64,000 nt of DNA from Actinacidiphila glaucinigra (GTDB lineage Bacteria; Actinomycetota; Actinomycetes; Streptomycetales; Streptomycetaceae), in assembly GCF_900188405.1 (NCBI RefSeq), contig NZ_FZOF01000007.1, positions 372,001-436,000 on the forward strand, in the 5' to 3' direction. The position numbers were made by a program, and so were the translations under genes. Shown here one piece after another: positions 17,741 through 26,486 of the stretch. Numbering within the stretch: the first letter of the stretch is position 1; the number at the start of each line of letters is the position of its first letter. The notes beneath the pieces were generated by a model. The model was not told the origin of the DNA. It saw only the letters and a list, made by a program, of their open reading frames with translations, and made no database searches.

Positions 17741-18685
17741 ATGGCCGACCACCCCGAGCTCCGCACCGAACCGGAAGCCGGTCCGGGACCCGGACCGGAG
17801 CGCCGCCTCGACCCGCGCTCGGAGCTCACCGAGTTCCTGCGCACCCGCAGGGCCCGGCTCAAGCCGGCCGACGTGGGGCTCGCCGAGTACGGGCGGCGCC
17901 GGGTGCCGGGCCTGAGGCGGGAGGAACTGGCGCAGCTGGCCGGGGTGTCCGTGGCGTACTACACGCGCCTGGAGCAGGGCAACGGCCACAACGTGTCCGT
18001 GGAGGTGCTGGACGCGGTCTCCCGGGCGCTACGGCTCTCCGAGGCGGAGCACGCCCACCTGCTGCACCTGGCCAGGCCCGCGCGGCACGGGCGCCGGCCC
18101 GCGCCCGCCCGGCGGGGGCAGGTGCGGCCCGCGGTGCGGGAACTGCTGTCGGCGCTGGAGGGCGTGCCCGCGTACGTGTGGGGCCGCCGCAGCGACGTAC
18201 TGGCCTGGAACAGCACCGCGTCCGCGCTCTTCGGCGACTGGGCCGAGCGCGCCCCGGAGGAACGCAACTGGGCCCGGATCACCTTCCTCGACCCGGCGGC
18301 GCGGCGGCTGTTCGCCGACTGGCAGGCCAAGGCCGCCGACGTGGTGGGCCAGTTGAGGATGGACGCGGGTCGGCACGTCGACGATCCGCTGCTCGCGGCG
18401 CTGATCGGGGAGCTCTCCATGAAGAGCGAGGACTTCCGGACGCTGTGGGCGGCCCACGACGTCAGGCGGAAGTCGCACGGCGACATACGGCTGCTGCACC
18501 CGCTGGCGGGCGCCCTCACCCTCCGCTACGAGACCCTCGCGCTCCCCGGCGACCCGGAGCAGTCCCTCTCGACGTACCACGCCGAGCCCGGTTCGCCGTC
18601 GGAGGAGGCGCTGCGCCTGCTGGCGAGCTGGGGCGCGGACGCCTCCCGGGACCGGTCCGCGGTGACACGGGACCGATCGGGCTGA
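17741..18685 (+). CDS. XRE-family regulator with MmyB-like ligand domain
   Basis: This 314-aa regulator has an N-terminal Cro/CI-type HTH (EFLRTRRARLKPADVGL ... RREELAQLAGVSVAYYTRLEQG, ~32-90) and a C-terminal MmyB-like sensor domain (DVLAWNSTASALFGDW ... ERNWARITFLDP ... LRMDAGRHVDDP). This architecture is very common in Streptomyces and often sits divergent to the transporter or oxidoreductase it controls, as here with the MFS gene. ATG 17741 (MADHPELRTEP) begins just upstream of the domain; the open frame further left is not protein-like. A second gene of the same family lies at 56884. Confidence 0.9.
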   Translation: MADHPELRTEPEAGPGPGPERRLDPRSELTEFLRTRRARLKPADVGLAEYGRRRVPGLRREELAQLAGVSVAYYTRLEQGNGHNVSVEVLDAVSRALRLSEAEHAHLLHLARPARHGRRPAPARRGQVRPAVRELLSALEGVPAYVWGRRSDVLAWNSTASALFGDWAERAPEERNWARITFLDPAARRLFADWQAKAADVVGQLRMDAGRHVDDPLLAALIGELSMKSEDFRTLWAAHDVRRKSHGDIRLLHPLAGALTLRYETLALPGDPEQSLSTYHAEPGSPSEEALRLLASWGADASRDRSAVTRDRSG

Positions 18686-18709
18686 TCCCTTCAGCGCCGG
18701 GCACGTGCG

Positions 18710-19345
18710 TCAGGACAGGCGAGGTGTGGGCCAGTCCGGCGCCCATCGCCATTCCGACCACGCGGCGGCATCGGCGAACGGCCCGGAACGCTCCTGGACC
18801 ATCGCCAGCGCCTGCCCGCGGGCGGCGTCGACGGCCCGGTGCTCGGCGTCGGTGACGACGCCGAGCCCGCGGACGTGGGTGTACTCGTCCTCGTCCTTCC
18901 ACTCCCAGCTGGTCAGGTCGGGGGCGACGAGCAGGTCCACGACGAGGTCGAAGGTGTCGAACCCGTCGGCGGTCCGGATCCCGGGGCGCTCGAAGTTCAC
19001 GTACCAGTTCCGCAGTCCGGCCGCGGTGTAGAAGGCGTTGACGCTGAACCAGGCGGTGGGAGGCTTCCACATCCGCAGCTCGGTGTCCTGCCACCGCCCG
19101 GGTGTCAGCTCCCACCGTCCCGTCGCCAGGGCGTCCATGGCATCGGTGCGCCCCGCGAGGTCGCCGGCGGCGCGGGCCCGGGCGTACGGGACGGGCCAGC
19201 GGGTCTGCGCGCCGGGAGCGCAGGCCGTCACCAGGGCCGTGCCGGTGTCGTCGAGGACGCGGAGTGCGTGCTCGCTCCACACACGGCCGCCGCGGTCCAC
19301 GTCGCGGCGCACCGCCGTCTGTCCGGCCTGCAGCAGGGTGCTCAT
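18710..19345 (-). CDS. DUF402-domain protein
   Basis: This 211-aa protein has the DUF402 fold; the family includes FomD-type nucleotide hydrolases and related phosphatases. The diagnostic core is WFSVNAFYTAAGLRNWYVNFERPG, followed by FDTFDLVVDLLVAPDLTSWEWKDEDEY, which supplies the conserved acidic metal-binding residues. Start ATG 19345 is preceded by GGAGGAG. It is convergent with the XRE regulator (24-bp gap) and divergent from the SDR at 19497. The specific substrate is unknown. Confidence 0.85.
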   Translation of the reverse strand: MSTLLQAGQTAVRRDVDRGGRVWSEHALRVLDDTGTALVTACAPGAQTRWPVPYARARAAGDLAGRTDAMDALATGRWELTPGRWQDTELRMWKPPTAWFSVNAFYTAAGLRNWYVNFERPGIRTADGFDTFDLVVDLLVAPDLTSWEWKDEDEYTHVRGLGVVTDAEHRAVDAARGQALAMVQERSGPFADAAAWSEWRWAPDWPTPRLS

Positions 19346-19496
19346 CGCCCGGCTCCTCCCATGTGCGCAAGTGGCAAGTATCCAGGCCACCGTTCGAGTG
19401 GCGGCCCCGCACCGTACGACGCGGCACGCGGGTCCGCGCCCGGAGATCGGTTTGACTCGGTGGTGCCCACCCACTCCCGGACCAGGATCGAACGGT

Positions 19497-20459
19497 GTGC
19501 CAGTGAGGACGACCGGTATCAGCCCACGCGGCGGCGTGGCCGAGAACCCGCTGCAAGGGCGCGTGGCCGTCGTCACCGGCGCCGCCAGGGGAGTGGGCGA
19601 GGCACTCGCCCGTCGCCTGTCCGCGCTCGGCATGCGGGTGGCGCTCCTGGGCCGCGAGGAGGCGACCCTGCGTGAGGCGGCCTCCTCCCTGCGCCACCCG
19701 AACATCTTCGTCGAGGCGGACGTCACCGACCGCGCCGCACTCGACGCCGCCGCCCGGCGGGTGGACGCCGAACTCGGGCCCGCGAGCGTGGTGGTGGCCA
19801 ACGCGGGGATCGCCGCGGGCGGGCCCTTCGCCCGGACCGACGCCGACCTCTGGAAACGCGTCATCGACGTCAACCTGGTGGGAGCCGCCAACACGGCCAG
19901 GGCCTTCCTCCCCCAGCTGACGCGGACCCGCGGCTACTTCCTGCAGATCGCGTCGACCGCGGCCTTCTCCTCCGCCCCGCTGATGAGCGCCTACTGCGCC
20001 TCCAAAGCCGGCGCCGAGTCCTTCGCCGAGGCGCTGCGCGGCGAAGTCGAGCCCGACGGTGTGACCGTCGGCATCGCCTACCTCCACTGGACCGGCACCG
20101 ACATGATCACGGACCTCGACGACCACCCCGTGCTGCGTGCCCTGCGGCGGAGCCAGCCGTCCTTCGCCCGCCGCGTCCACCCGCCCGGCGAGGTCGCCGA
20201 CCGGCTCGCCACCGGCATCACCCGCCGCGCCCACCATGTGTACGCCCCGCCCTGGCTGCGCTGGTGCCAGCCGCTGCGGCCGCTCTTCCCACCGGTGGTC
20301 TCCTGGATGGCCCGACGTGAACTGCTCGCTCTGGGAGACACTGAACTGGGCTCCGCCACCGGCGTCATGGGGGCCGGCGGCCGCGCCGACTGGGACGCCT
20401 TCACGTCGCCCGGCGAGCCGGAGCGGCCGAACCGCCCGCCGCGCGGGCGTCCAGGCTGA
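19497..20459 (+). CDS. SDR-family oxidoreductase with C-terminal extension
   Basis: This 320-aa SDR has TGAARGVGEALARRL for cofactor binding, VVVANAGIAAGG in place of the usual NNAG, the Ser-containing IASTAAFSSAP, and an active site AYCASK (Tyr and Lys). The ~90-residue C-terminal tail (PPWLRWCQPLRPLFPPVVSW) is hydrophobic and resembles the membrane-associating tail of mycobacterial-type SDRs acting on lipids. GTG 19497 is used because AGGA lies 9 nt upstream; a GTG two codons later is also possible. It is divergent from the DUF402 gene. Confidence 0.87.
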   Translation: MPVRTTGISPRGGVAENPLQGRVAVVTGAARGVGEALARRLSALGMRVALLGREEATLREAASSLRHPNIFVEADVTDRAALDAAARRVDAELGPASVVVANAGIAAGGPFARTDADLWKRVIDVNLVGAANTARAFLPQLTRTRGYFLQIASTAAFSSAPLMSAYCASKAGAESFAEALRGEVEPDGVTVGIAYLHWTGTDMITDLDDHPVLRALRRSQPSFARRVHPPGEVADRLATGITRRAHHVYAPPWLRWCQPLRPLFPPVVSWMARRELLALGDTELGSATGVMGAGGRADWDAFTSPGEPERPNRPPRGRPG

Positions 20460-20552
20460 CCGGTAGCCGGCGCGGGCACCGCTCGCATCCACCGACCTCA
20501 TGAAGGCGGTCCGCGCCCCCCGACGTGCCGCTCCGTACTCCGGAGGCCTCCG

Positions 20553-21311
20553 TCAGCGGGGAGGGCGTCGCCCGGTGAGCCCGTGCCACCGGTCCCGGGC
20601 GGCTTCGAGGCCCGCGAGTGCCTCGGCGAGTGCCGGGTCGCGGCGCTGGCGGGCGATCACCGTGCCCAGGTGCCTGCGGGCGCCCTCGGCGGGGCCCGTG
20701 TCCGCGTGCGCCGCCTTCAGGTCGTCCTCCGCCTTCTTGACCGACCTGGCGCGCTCGGTGAGGAAGGCCCTCTCCTTGGCGACCGCGTTCTCGATGCGGA
20801 CGCTGAAGCGGCGGACGGCGTCCTCGTCGTGCTCGGCGTGCTCACCGGGCGCGAAGGACTCCAGGTGCACCCCGTCCGGTCGCCTGAGGTAGAGATGGTT
20901 GCCGACCTGGCTGTGCTCGAACCGCACCTCCAGGCCGTCCAGGGGCAGCACCTTGGTCTGCGGCCCGGCTATGACCATCACGTGCTCGTGCAGGGAGACT
21001 TTGCCGATCTTCGCGACGAACGCGCCCCTGCCCGGTCGGCGCAGACGGTCGAGGTGGCGCTCGGCGTCGTCGACGCGACGCCGGTGGGAGCGGTCGGCCC
21101 GGGCCACCTGCGCCCGTACCCCGGCCAGTTCCCGCCGCGCCCCGCGCCGCAGCTTCCGGACGGCCCGCCGGGCGCGGTCCAGGGCGGCCCTGTCGGTGTC
21201 ATGACGGCCGGAGAGCGCGAATCTCCAGCCGCCGGGGTATCGGTGGAGCCGCCGCGCCGCTCCAGCGAGCACGAGGATCACGACGGTCAGGGTCATCCCC
21301 GCTATGCCCAC
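20553..21311 (-). CDS. Membrane-anchored coiled-coil protein
   Basis: A 252-aa protein with an N-terminal hydrophobic anchor (GMTLTVVILVLAGAA), then a long Arg/Ala/Glu-rich helix typical of a coiled coil (~40-95). A compact beta-like central segment (IGKVSLHEHVMVIAGPQTKVLPL ... VRFEHSQVGNHLYL) and a second charged helical region (~165-245) follow. No catalytic motif is seen. Its promoter region carries a 7-4-7 inverted repeat beside a TTGACT box that shares sequence with the ArsR operator region upstream of the zinc exporter, so joint regulation is possible. Function unknown. Confidence 0.72.
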   Translation of the reverse strand: MGIAGMTLTVVILVLAGAARRLHRYPGGWRFALSGRHDTDRAALDRARRAVRKLRRGARRELAGVRAQVARADRSHRRRVDDAERHLDRLRRPGRGAFVAKIGKVSLHEHVMVIAGPQTKVLPLDGLEVRFEHSQVGNHLYLRRPDGVHLESFAPGEHAEHDEDAVRRFSVRIENAVAKERAFLTERARSVKKAEDDLKAAHADTGPAEGARRHLGTVIARQRRDPALAEALAGLEAARDRWHGLTGRRPPR

Positions 21312-21392
21312 GTGCCCACCTCACCCAGTGACAGCCGCCGAGGTGCTCAGGCGCACGGGGCGGAGGAACCAGTCGAAGGTGCTTAATCCGGT

Positions 21393-21418
21393 GCATATCG
21401 GAAGATATGCCCAGTCAA
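21393..21418 (-). promoter_or_regulatory. Inverted repeat in promoter of coiled-coil gene
   Basis: GCATATC (21393-21399) pairs exactly with GATATGC (21404-21410) across GGAA. A TTGACT -35-like box reading leftward occupies 21413-21418, so the dyad would sit in the promoter spacer about 80 bp before the coiled-coil start. It shares GTGCATAT with the ArsR/CDF divergent promoter. Confidence 0.55.
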
Positions 21419-21585
21419 GTCGTCCTGGATGCGCGCGCTCTGGCGGCAATTCCGGACGCCCCGACGAACCCGGCTGTGGGGGCTGACGTGGTGTCGGCTC
21501 GCATCCGGGGCGCGTCGTCACGCGCTGTGGAGCCTCTGGGCTGCGCCCCGGACGTCGGCGACCTGTCCGCCGGGGCGAACGGGGC

Positions 21586-22665
21586 TCACGCCGCGTGGTG
21601 GGCCAGTCCGGCGTGCGGGTCGGCCATGCCCGGTGCAGGCGCAGGGTCGGCGTGGACCAGGGCGGCGGTCAGGCGGGGTACGGCGTGCAGCAGGGCGTGT
21701 TCGGCCGCGACCGCGACGTGGTGGGCCTGACGCACGGTGAGATCGCCGTCGACGACCACGGCCACCTCGGCGCGCAGCCGGTGCCCGATCCAGCGCAGCC
21801 GCAGCTCCGCCACCTCGCGCACCCCCGGCACGTCGAGCAGGGCGCGCTCGGCACCGTCGACCAGCGCCGGGTCGACGGCGTCCATGACGCGACGGAAGAC
21901 CTCCCGCGCGGCGTCGCGAAGCACCAGCAGGATGGCCGCGGTGATGGCGAGGCCGACGATCGGGTCCGCCAGGCGCCAGCCCATCGCCGCGCCCGCCGCG
22001 CCGAGCAGCACGGCCAGCGAGGTGAAGCCGTCGGTGCGGGCGTGGAGCCCGTCCGCGACGAGCGCGGCCGAGCCGATCTTCCGTCCGACGCGGATGCGGT
22101 AGCGGGCCACCCACTCGTTGCCGATGCAGCCGATCACCGCCGCGACGGCCACTGCGGGCAGGTAGGCGACGTCCCGCGGGTGCAGGAGCCGGTCCACGGC
22201 GGTCCAGGCGGCGAAACCGGCCGACGCGGTGATGGTGACGACGATGACGATCCCGGCGAGGTCCTCGGCCCGGCCGTAGCCGTAGGTGAAGCGCCGCGTG
22301 GCGGCCCGCCGCCCGAGGACGAAGGCGACGCCGAGCGGCAGCGCGGTGAGGGCGTCGGCCGCGTTGTGCACGGTGTCGCCGAGGAGGGCGACCGAACCGG
22401 ACAGGACCACGACCACGGCCTGGGCGATCGCGGTGACGCCGAGGACGGCGAGCGAGATCCACAGGGCCCGCATGCCTTCGGCGGAGGACTCCAGGGCCCG
22501 GTCCACCTTGTCGGCCGACTCGTGCGAGTGCGGGCGCAGAAGGTGTCCCAGCCGGTGGCGCAGACCTGCCGTGCGCCGACGGCCCTCGTGGCCGTGCGCA
22601 TGCCCGTGCTCCCGCCCCCGGCCGTGGTCGTGCTGCGGGTGCGGGTGTGAGTGCCGGCTGTTCAT
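21586..22665 (-). CDS. Cation diffusion facilitator (Zn/Co/Cd exporter)
   Basis: This 359-aa CDF-family proton-coupled antiporter exports divalent metal from the cytoplasm. The N-terminus is His-rich (about ten His in the first 30 residues). Six transmembrane helices follow, with the metal-site residues in LLGDTVHNAADAL (TM2) and VADGLHARTDGFTS (TM5), the family motif YGYGRAEDLAG, and a C-terminal cytoplasmic metal-binding domain (DVPGVREVAELRLRWIGHRL). The His/Asp pattern HxxxD ... DxxxD favours Zn2+. It is divergent from an ArsR regulator, the usual metal-sensing partner. Confidence 0.93.
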   Translation of the reverse strand: MNSRHSHPHPQHDHGRGREHGHAHGHEGRRRTAGLRHRLGHLLRPHSHESADKVDRALESSAEGMRALWISLAVLGVTAIAQAVVVVLSGSVALLGDTVHNAADALTALPLGVAFVLGRRAATRRFTYGYGRAEDLAGIVIVVTITASAGFAAWTAVDRLLHPRDVAYLPAVAVAAVIGCIGNEWVARYRIRVGRKIGSAALVADGLHARTDGFTSLAVLLGAAGAAMGWRLADPIVGLAITAAILLVLRDAAREVFRRVMDAVDPALVDGAERALLDVPGVREVAELRLRWIGHRLRAEVAVVVDGDLTVRQAHHVAVAAEHALLHAVPRLTAALVHADPAPAPGMADPHAGLAHHAA

Positions 22666-22720
22666 GGGTCCGCCTTCCGGGGGTCGCGGGTGGACACGGG
22701 CTGAGCCTTCCCCCCATTAT

Positions 22721-22744
22721 GTGCATATGAACGCACGCATGCAC
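22721..22744. promoter_or_regulatory. Putative ArsR operator
   Basis: GTGCATATG and CGCATGCAC form an imperfect 9-6-9 dyad (7 of 9 positions pair) overlapping the ArsR start codon and lying 56 bp before the CDF start. ArsR/SmtB sensors typically bind such dyads between themselves and the exporter and release on metal binding. Confidence 0.5.
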
Positions 22745-23086
22745 CTATCACCTGCGCATGGTGCGCATCCGCGAGAACCGGGCACCGAGCACTACGTCCG
22801 CGGGGCGGAGATCCTGAGCCTGCTCGCGGACCGCACCCGCCTCGCCGTCCTGCACACGCTGACCGAGGGGGAGGCGGACGTCTCCACGCTGACCGCACGG
22901 GTGGGCGCCGCGCGCCCCGCCGTCAGCCAGCACCTGGCGAAACTCCGGATCGCGGGTCTGGTCACCTCCCGCAAGGAGGGCCGCAGGGTCGTCTACGAAC
23001 TCTCCGACGGCCATCTGCGCAGGCTCGTCGACGAGGTGCTCAACCTCGCCGATCACCATCTGGGCGGCGAACCACCGCACGCCTGA
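22727..23086 (+). CDS. ArsR/SmtB-family metal sensor
   Basis: This 119-aa winged-helix repressor reads EILSLLADRTRLAVLHTL, then AARPAVSQHLAKLRIAGLVTSRKEGRRVVYEL. The C-terminal helix ends LADHHLGGEPPH, giving Asp/His/His/Glu-type ligands like the alpha-5 zinc site of CzrA/SmtB. There is no cysteine motif of the arsenic type. It is divergent from the CDF exporter, which it probably represses until zinc binds. No Shine-Dalgarno is seen; translation may begin at ATG 22727, the GTG two codons earlier or the ATG four codons later, possibly leaderless. Confidence 0.88.
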   Translation: MNARMHLSPAHGAHPREPGTEHYVRGAEILSLLADRTRLAVLHTLTEGEADVSTLTARVGAARPAVSQHLAKLRIAGLVTSRKEGRRVVYELSDGHLRRLVDEVLNLADHHLGGEPPHA

Positions 23087-23115
23087 GACCGTTCCGGGAT
23101 GCTTCATGGCGTAAT

Positions 23116-23499
23116 GTGCGCCCTGTGCGAGGCCGCCACCGCGGAACGTGCCCGACGTTCCTCGTCGCGCTGCTGGCCGCATTCTGCTTCACCGTGGCCG
23201 GCTCGCCCGCGCACGCCCACGACGGCCTCCACACGCACGTCCATCCGGCGAACGCGGAGGAGCGGCCCCACCCCGTCGCTCCCCACCACCCCGGCGAGGA
23301 CTGCTCCCCCGACACCTCCGAACTGCCGGGGTCGCGCACCGGACCGCGTGAGCACGGACCCGGCCCCACGCAGACCGGCGCCGCCGAGACGGCGACCGGA
23401 CAGGTGCCCGCCTCGCGCAACACATCGGGGAGCGACCCGGCCCCCGACGCCCGCATAGCGACCGCGGAGTCCTCCGTCCTCTGCCTCTGGCGCATCTAG
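23116..23499 (+). CDS. Secreted His-rich small protein
   Basis: This 127-aa protein has a clear signal peptide (FLVALLAAFCFTVAG, cleavage after SPAHA), followed by a His-dense mature start (HDGLHTHVHPANAEERPHP). The rest is Pro/Ser/Gly-rich and unstructured, ending in VLCLWRI. The His cluster and the position 30 bp after the metal sensor suggest extracellular metal binding. The start is likely GTG 23116; an overlapping frame beginning at 23099 lacks the signal peptide. It may be co-transcribed with the following cysteine-synthase-like gene. No named family is recognised. Confidence 0.65.
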   Translation: MRPVRGRHRGTCPTFLVALLAAFCFTVAGSPAHAHDGLHTHVHPANAEERPHPVAPHHPGEDCSPDTSELPGSRTGPREHGPGPTQTGAAETATGQVPASRNTSGSDPAPDARIATAESSVLCLWRI

Positions 23500-23606
23500 A
23501 AGACGCACCCCAGGACCGGCTGACGGTCCCTCACCCCCGCCCGTGAGCGCACGGGAGGCGGGTGAGCCGTGCACGGCACTCTTCCCGATACCAGAAGGCG
23601 GACACC

Positions 23607-24707
23607 ATGAACGAGCCCACCACCGGCCGCGACCTCGCCTCCGCGGTCGGCAACACGCCCCTGCTGTGGATCTCCCACCCCCTCACCACGCCCGGACGCG
23701 GCTTCTGGGCGAAACTCGAAGGCGCCAACCCCGGCGGCATCGAGGACCGCTCCGCCGTCCACATGGTCGGCCGGGCCCGCGAGCGCGGCGACCTCCTCCC
23801 CGGCGCGACCGTCGTCGCGTCCACCAGCGGCGCCTTCGGGCTCGGACTGGTGCTCGCCGGACGGGTCTTCGGCCACCCCGTCACGCTGGTGACCGACCCG
23901 GACCTGGAGCCGGACATGAAGCGCCTGCTGCGCTCACGCGGCGCCCGCCTCGACATCGTCCGCGACGCCCACCCCTACCGGGGATGGCAGGAGGCCTGCC
24001 GCAGGCGCGTCGGCGAACTGCTCGCGGCCGAGCCGGGGTCGTGGTGCGCCGACCCGTACGACAACCCCGACAACGCCGACGCCTACACACCCCTGGCCAG
24101 GGAGCTGACCGAGCAACTGGGCCGGGTCGACGTCCTGGTCACCAGCGTCGGCACCGGCGGCCACTCGGCGGGCGTCAGCCGCACACTGCGCGCCCTCAAC
24201 CCCGACCTGCACGTCATCGGGGTGGACACCGTCGGCTCCATCACCTTCGGCCAGCCCGTCAGGCCCCGCCTCGTACGGGGCATCGGCAGCAGCATCCACT
24301 CCCGCAACGTGGCGTACGAGCAGTTCACGGAGGTGCACTGGGTCACCCCGGCGGAAGCCGTCCACACCTGCCGGGCGCTGGCGCGCTCCCACTACGCGTC
24401 CGGGGGCTGGAGCGTCGGTGCCGTCGCCCTCGTCGCCGGATGGGCGGCCCGCACCTGCTCCTCCGGGACACGCGTCGTGGCGGTCTTCCCCGACGGCCCG
24501 CACCGCTACCTGTCCACGGTCTACGACGACGAGTACTGCCGGGACCGCGGGCTGCTCGGCACCGCCCCGGCCGCGGAACCCATGGAGATCGCCTCGCCCC
24601 ACGACGGCGAGCCCACCCGCTGGACCCGCTGCCGCACGGTGACGAACCCCGTGGCGTCCCTCATCGCCCCGCCGGCGCATCCCGCGGAGGCGCCCGAGGC
24701 CGTGTGA
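23607..24707 (+). CDS. Cysteine-synthase-like protein without the PLP lysine
   Basis: This 366-aa fold-type II PLP-family protein is closest in layout to Cds1/cysteine-synthase relatives. The Lys that forms the Schiff base in NPGG(x)KDR-type motifs is replaced: residues 41-48 read NPGGIEDR with Glu46 (GAG, 23742-23744). Other cofactor elements survive: [14 protein letters not shown] in the Asn-loop position and the phosphate loop [14 protein letters not shown]. The chain is otherwise intact with a normal tail, so this is not simple decay. It lies in a probable zinc block (CDF, ArsR, His-rich secreted protein). ATG 23607 has GAAGG about 9 nt upstream. A 21-bp hairpin terminator follows. Confidence 0.88.
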   Translation: MNEPTTGRDLASAVGNTPLLWISHPLTTPGRGFWAKLEGANPGGIEDRSAVHMVGRARERGDLLPGATVVASTSGAFGLGLVLAGRVFGHPVTLVTDPDLEPDMKRLLRSRGARLDIVRDAHPYRGWQEACRRRVGELLAAEPGSWCADPYDNPDNADAYTPLARELTEQLGRVDVLVTSVGTGGHSAGVSRTLRALNPDLHVIGVDTVGSITFGQPVRPRLVRGIGSSIHSRNVAYEQFTEVHWVTPAEAVHTCRALARSHYASGGWSVGAVALVAGWAARTCSSGTRVVAVFPDGPHRYLSTVYDDEYCRDRGLLGTAPAAEPMEIASPHDGEPTRWTRCRTVTNPVASLIAPPAHPAEAPEAV

Positions 24708-24724
24708 CGCGGCGCCGCCGCACA

Positions 24725-24767
24725 GGCGGTCGTGTCCGCCGGGCCGGGCCCGGCGGACACGACCGCC
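24725..24767. terminator. 21-bp hairpin terminator
   Basis: GGCGGTCGTGTCCGCCGGGC(C) and its exact complement are separated by a single G, 18 bp after the cysteine-synthase-like stop. It is one of the longest perfect stems in the window. Confidence 0.85.
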
Positions 24768-24981
24768 CCGCACGCGAACCGAGGCGACGGGACCCGCCGC
24801 GCTTCTGGCGGGGACCTGGTGCGCAGGGGGTGGCCGGCCCCTGTCGCACGGCGGTGACATTCGGTTGCCCCCCTGTGACAGGAGTCCGCAACTCGCCACG
24901 CGTGAGGCGACGTCTTCCGGGTCCGAGACAAGAGGCCGGAGTGCCGCTCCGCCCTTCGCACCACCATCGGAGGACCCAACA

Positions 24982-25464
24982 GTGATGCGTTCACCTCTGG
25001 CAATCGTCGCCCTGGTGCTCCTCGCCGCGACAGCGACCGCCTGCGGCTCGTCGGGCACCGGCTCGAAGGCGTCCCCCGCGAAGTCGGCCCCCGCTTCCGC
25101 CGCCAAGGGAAAGGGAGCGGTCTCGGACAAAGGCTCGTCGGAGGACGGCGAGAAGATCGACGCCTGCACCCTGCTCAAGCCCGAGGAGATCACGCCGATC
25201 ATCGGTGAGAACGACGGCGGGCACCCTGACGCCGGTGTGGGGGAGAGCGTCTGCAGCTGGGAGAACCAGGACACCTACCACTCCGTCACGCTGAGCATCG
25301 GCTCCCCGAAGACGGCCGGCTCGGAGGCCGACGGTGCCGAATCGATGATGACCGTGTTCACCGTCGACGACCGCCTGTGCACCCTGCAGGTCGTCACCCT
25401 CAAGCGGGACGCCGACAAGAAGTCCGAGGCCGAGCTCATAGACCTGGTCCGCACGAGAGTGTGA
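24982..25464 (+). CDS. DUF3558-type lipoprotein
   Basis: This 160-aa predicted lipoprotein has a basic N-terminus and hydrophobic stretch (SPLAIVALVLLAATATAC) ending in a lipobox Cys at residue ~22, then a Ser/Ala/Lys linker and a compact domain. DACTLLKPEEITPIIGENDGG near the N-side, SVCSWENQD and LCTLQVVTLK are the conserved features of DUF3558-like extracytoplasmic proteins. The function is unknown; it is anchored on the outer face of the membrane. GTG 24982 lies 8 nt after GGAGG; the ATG one codon later is the alternative. It is monocistronic, flanked by hairpins on both sides. Confidence 0.82.
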   Translation: MMRSPLAIVALVLLAATATACGSSGTGSKASPAKSAPASAAKGKGAVSDKGSSEDGEKIDACTLLKPEEITPIIGENDGGHPDAGVGESVCSWENQDTYHSVTLSIGSPKTAGSEADGAESMMTVFTVDDRLCTLQVVTLKRDADKKSEAELIDLVRTRV

Positions 25465-25472
25465 TCCCGGGC

Positions 25473-25506
25473 CCCGTGGGCCGGGAGGCCGCTCCCGGCC
25501 CACGGG
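25473..25506. terminator. 15-bp hairpin terminator
   Basis: CCCGTGGGCCGGGAG / CTCCCGGCCCACGGG with a 4-nt loop, starting 9 bp after the lipoprotein stop. Confidence 0.85.
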
Positions 25507-25571
25507 ACGCGCCGCACCCCGGCCGGACGCGGCCGGGTTGCCGCTCGTCCGCCGGACATTAGCGTCGGACC

Positions 25572-26414
25572 ATGGACTCACCGACGCGGTTCACGCTGAC
25601 CGAGCACTCGTCCACCTACTGGCGCGTGACGTTCGACAACCCTCCCGTCAACCTCGTCGACTCGACGATGACGGGCGAGCTGGACGCCGTCTTCACACGT
25701 GCCGAGCAGAGCGGCGTCGCGGTCATCGTCTTCGACAGCGCGGACCCCGAGTTCTTCATCGCCCACTACGACCTCTCCGCCAAGGAGGAGCTGGACCACG
25801 TCCTGGCCCATCCGGAGGAGGTCCACCCCTACACGGCGCTCCTCACCCGCCTGAGCAAGCTGCCCATGGCGACCATCGCCTCCATCAGGGGCATCGCACG
25901 CGGCGCGGGCAGCGAGTTCCTGCTCGCCACCGACATGCGCTTCGGCAGCCGTGAGAAGGCCGTCATCGGCCAGTTCGAGATCGGCATGAGCGCCATCCCC
26001 GGCGGTGGACCCGCCACGCGCCTGCCCGCCCTGGTCGGACGGGGCCGGACCTTCGAGATCCTCCTCGGCGGGCTCGACATGGACGGGGACCTCGCCGAGC
26101 GGTACGGGTACCTGAACCGTGCCTTCCCCGACGCCGAGCTCGACGGCTTCGTCGACGAGCTGGCCTCCCGCATCGCCTCCTTCGACCTGCAGACGATCAA
26201 GGACATCAAGCACTTCGTCAACGTCGCGACCCTGCGCCCGGACGGAGAGTTCAAGGACCAGATGGACGCCTTCTGGGCCGCGGTGAACCGTCCGGCACAG
26301 CAGCACGTCGCACGGCACCTGTTCGAGGCAGGGCTCCAGCAGCGCGGCGAACTGGAACGCGACCTCCCGCACTGGGTCACGCGGTACCAGTACCGCACCG
26401 GCGCCGACGCCTAG
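25572..26414 (+). CDS. Enoyl-CoA hydratase/isomerase family protein
   Basis: This 280-aa crotonase-fold protein has the oxyanion-hole elements FIAHYDLS and ASIRGIARGAGSEFLLATDMRFGS. The catalytic Glu region reads GQFEIGMSAIPGGGPATRLP, with Glu in the position used by hydratases. The substrate is unknown. The C-terminal helices (KDQMDAFWAAVNRP) form the trimerisation part. It is the first gene of a rightward pair with the aquaporin gene 72 bp on, although there is no functional link. Confidence 0.88.
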   Translation: MDSPTRFTLTEHSSTYWRVTFDNPPVNLVDSTMTGELDAVFTRAEQSGVAVIVFDSADPEFFIAHYDLSAKEELDHVLAHPEEVHPYTALLTRLSKLPMATIASIRGIARGAGSEFLLATDMRFGSREKAVIGQFEIGMSAIPGGGPATRLPALVGRGRTFEILLGGLDMDGDLAERYGYLNRAFPDAELDGFVDELASRIASFDLQTIKDIKHFVNVATLRPDGEFKDQMDAFWAAVNRPAQQHVARHLFEAGLQQRGELERDLPHWVTRYQYRTGADA

Positions 26415-26486
26415 CATCCGCCGCGCCCGCAGGGCATCGGCGCGCGGGCGGCCGTCCCCGCGTGCCCCGTCTCCTGGAGAGGCCTG

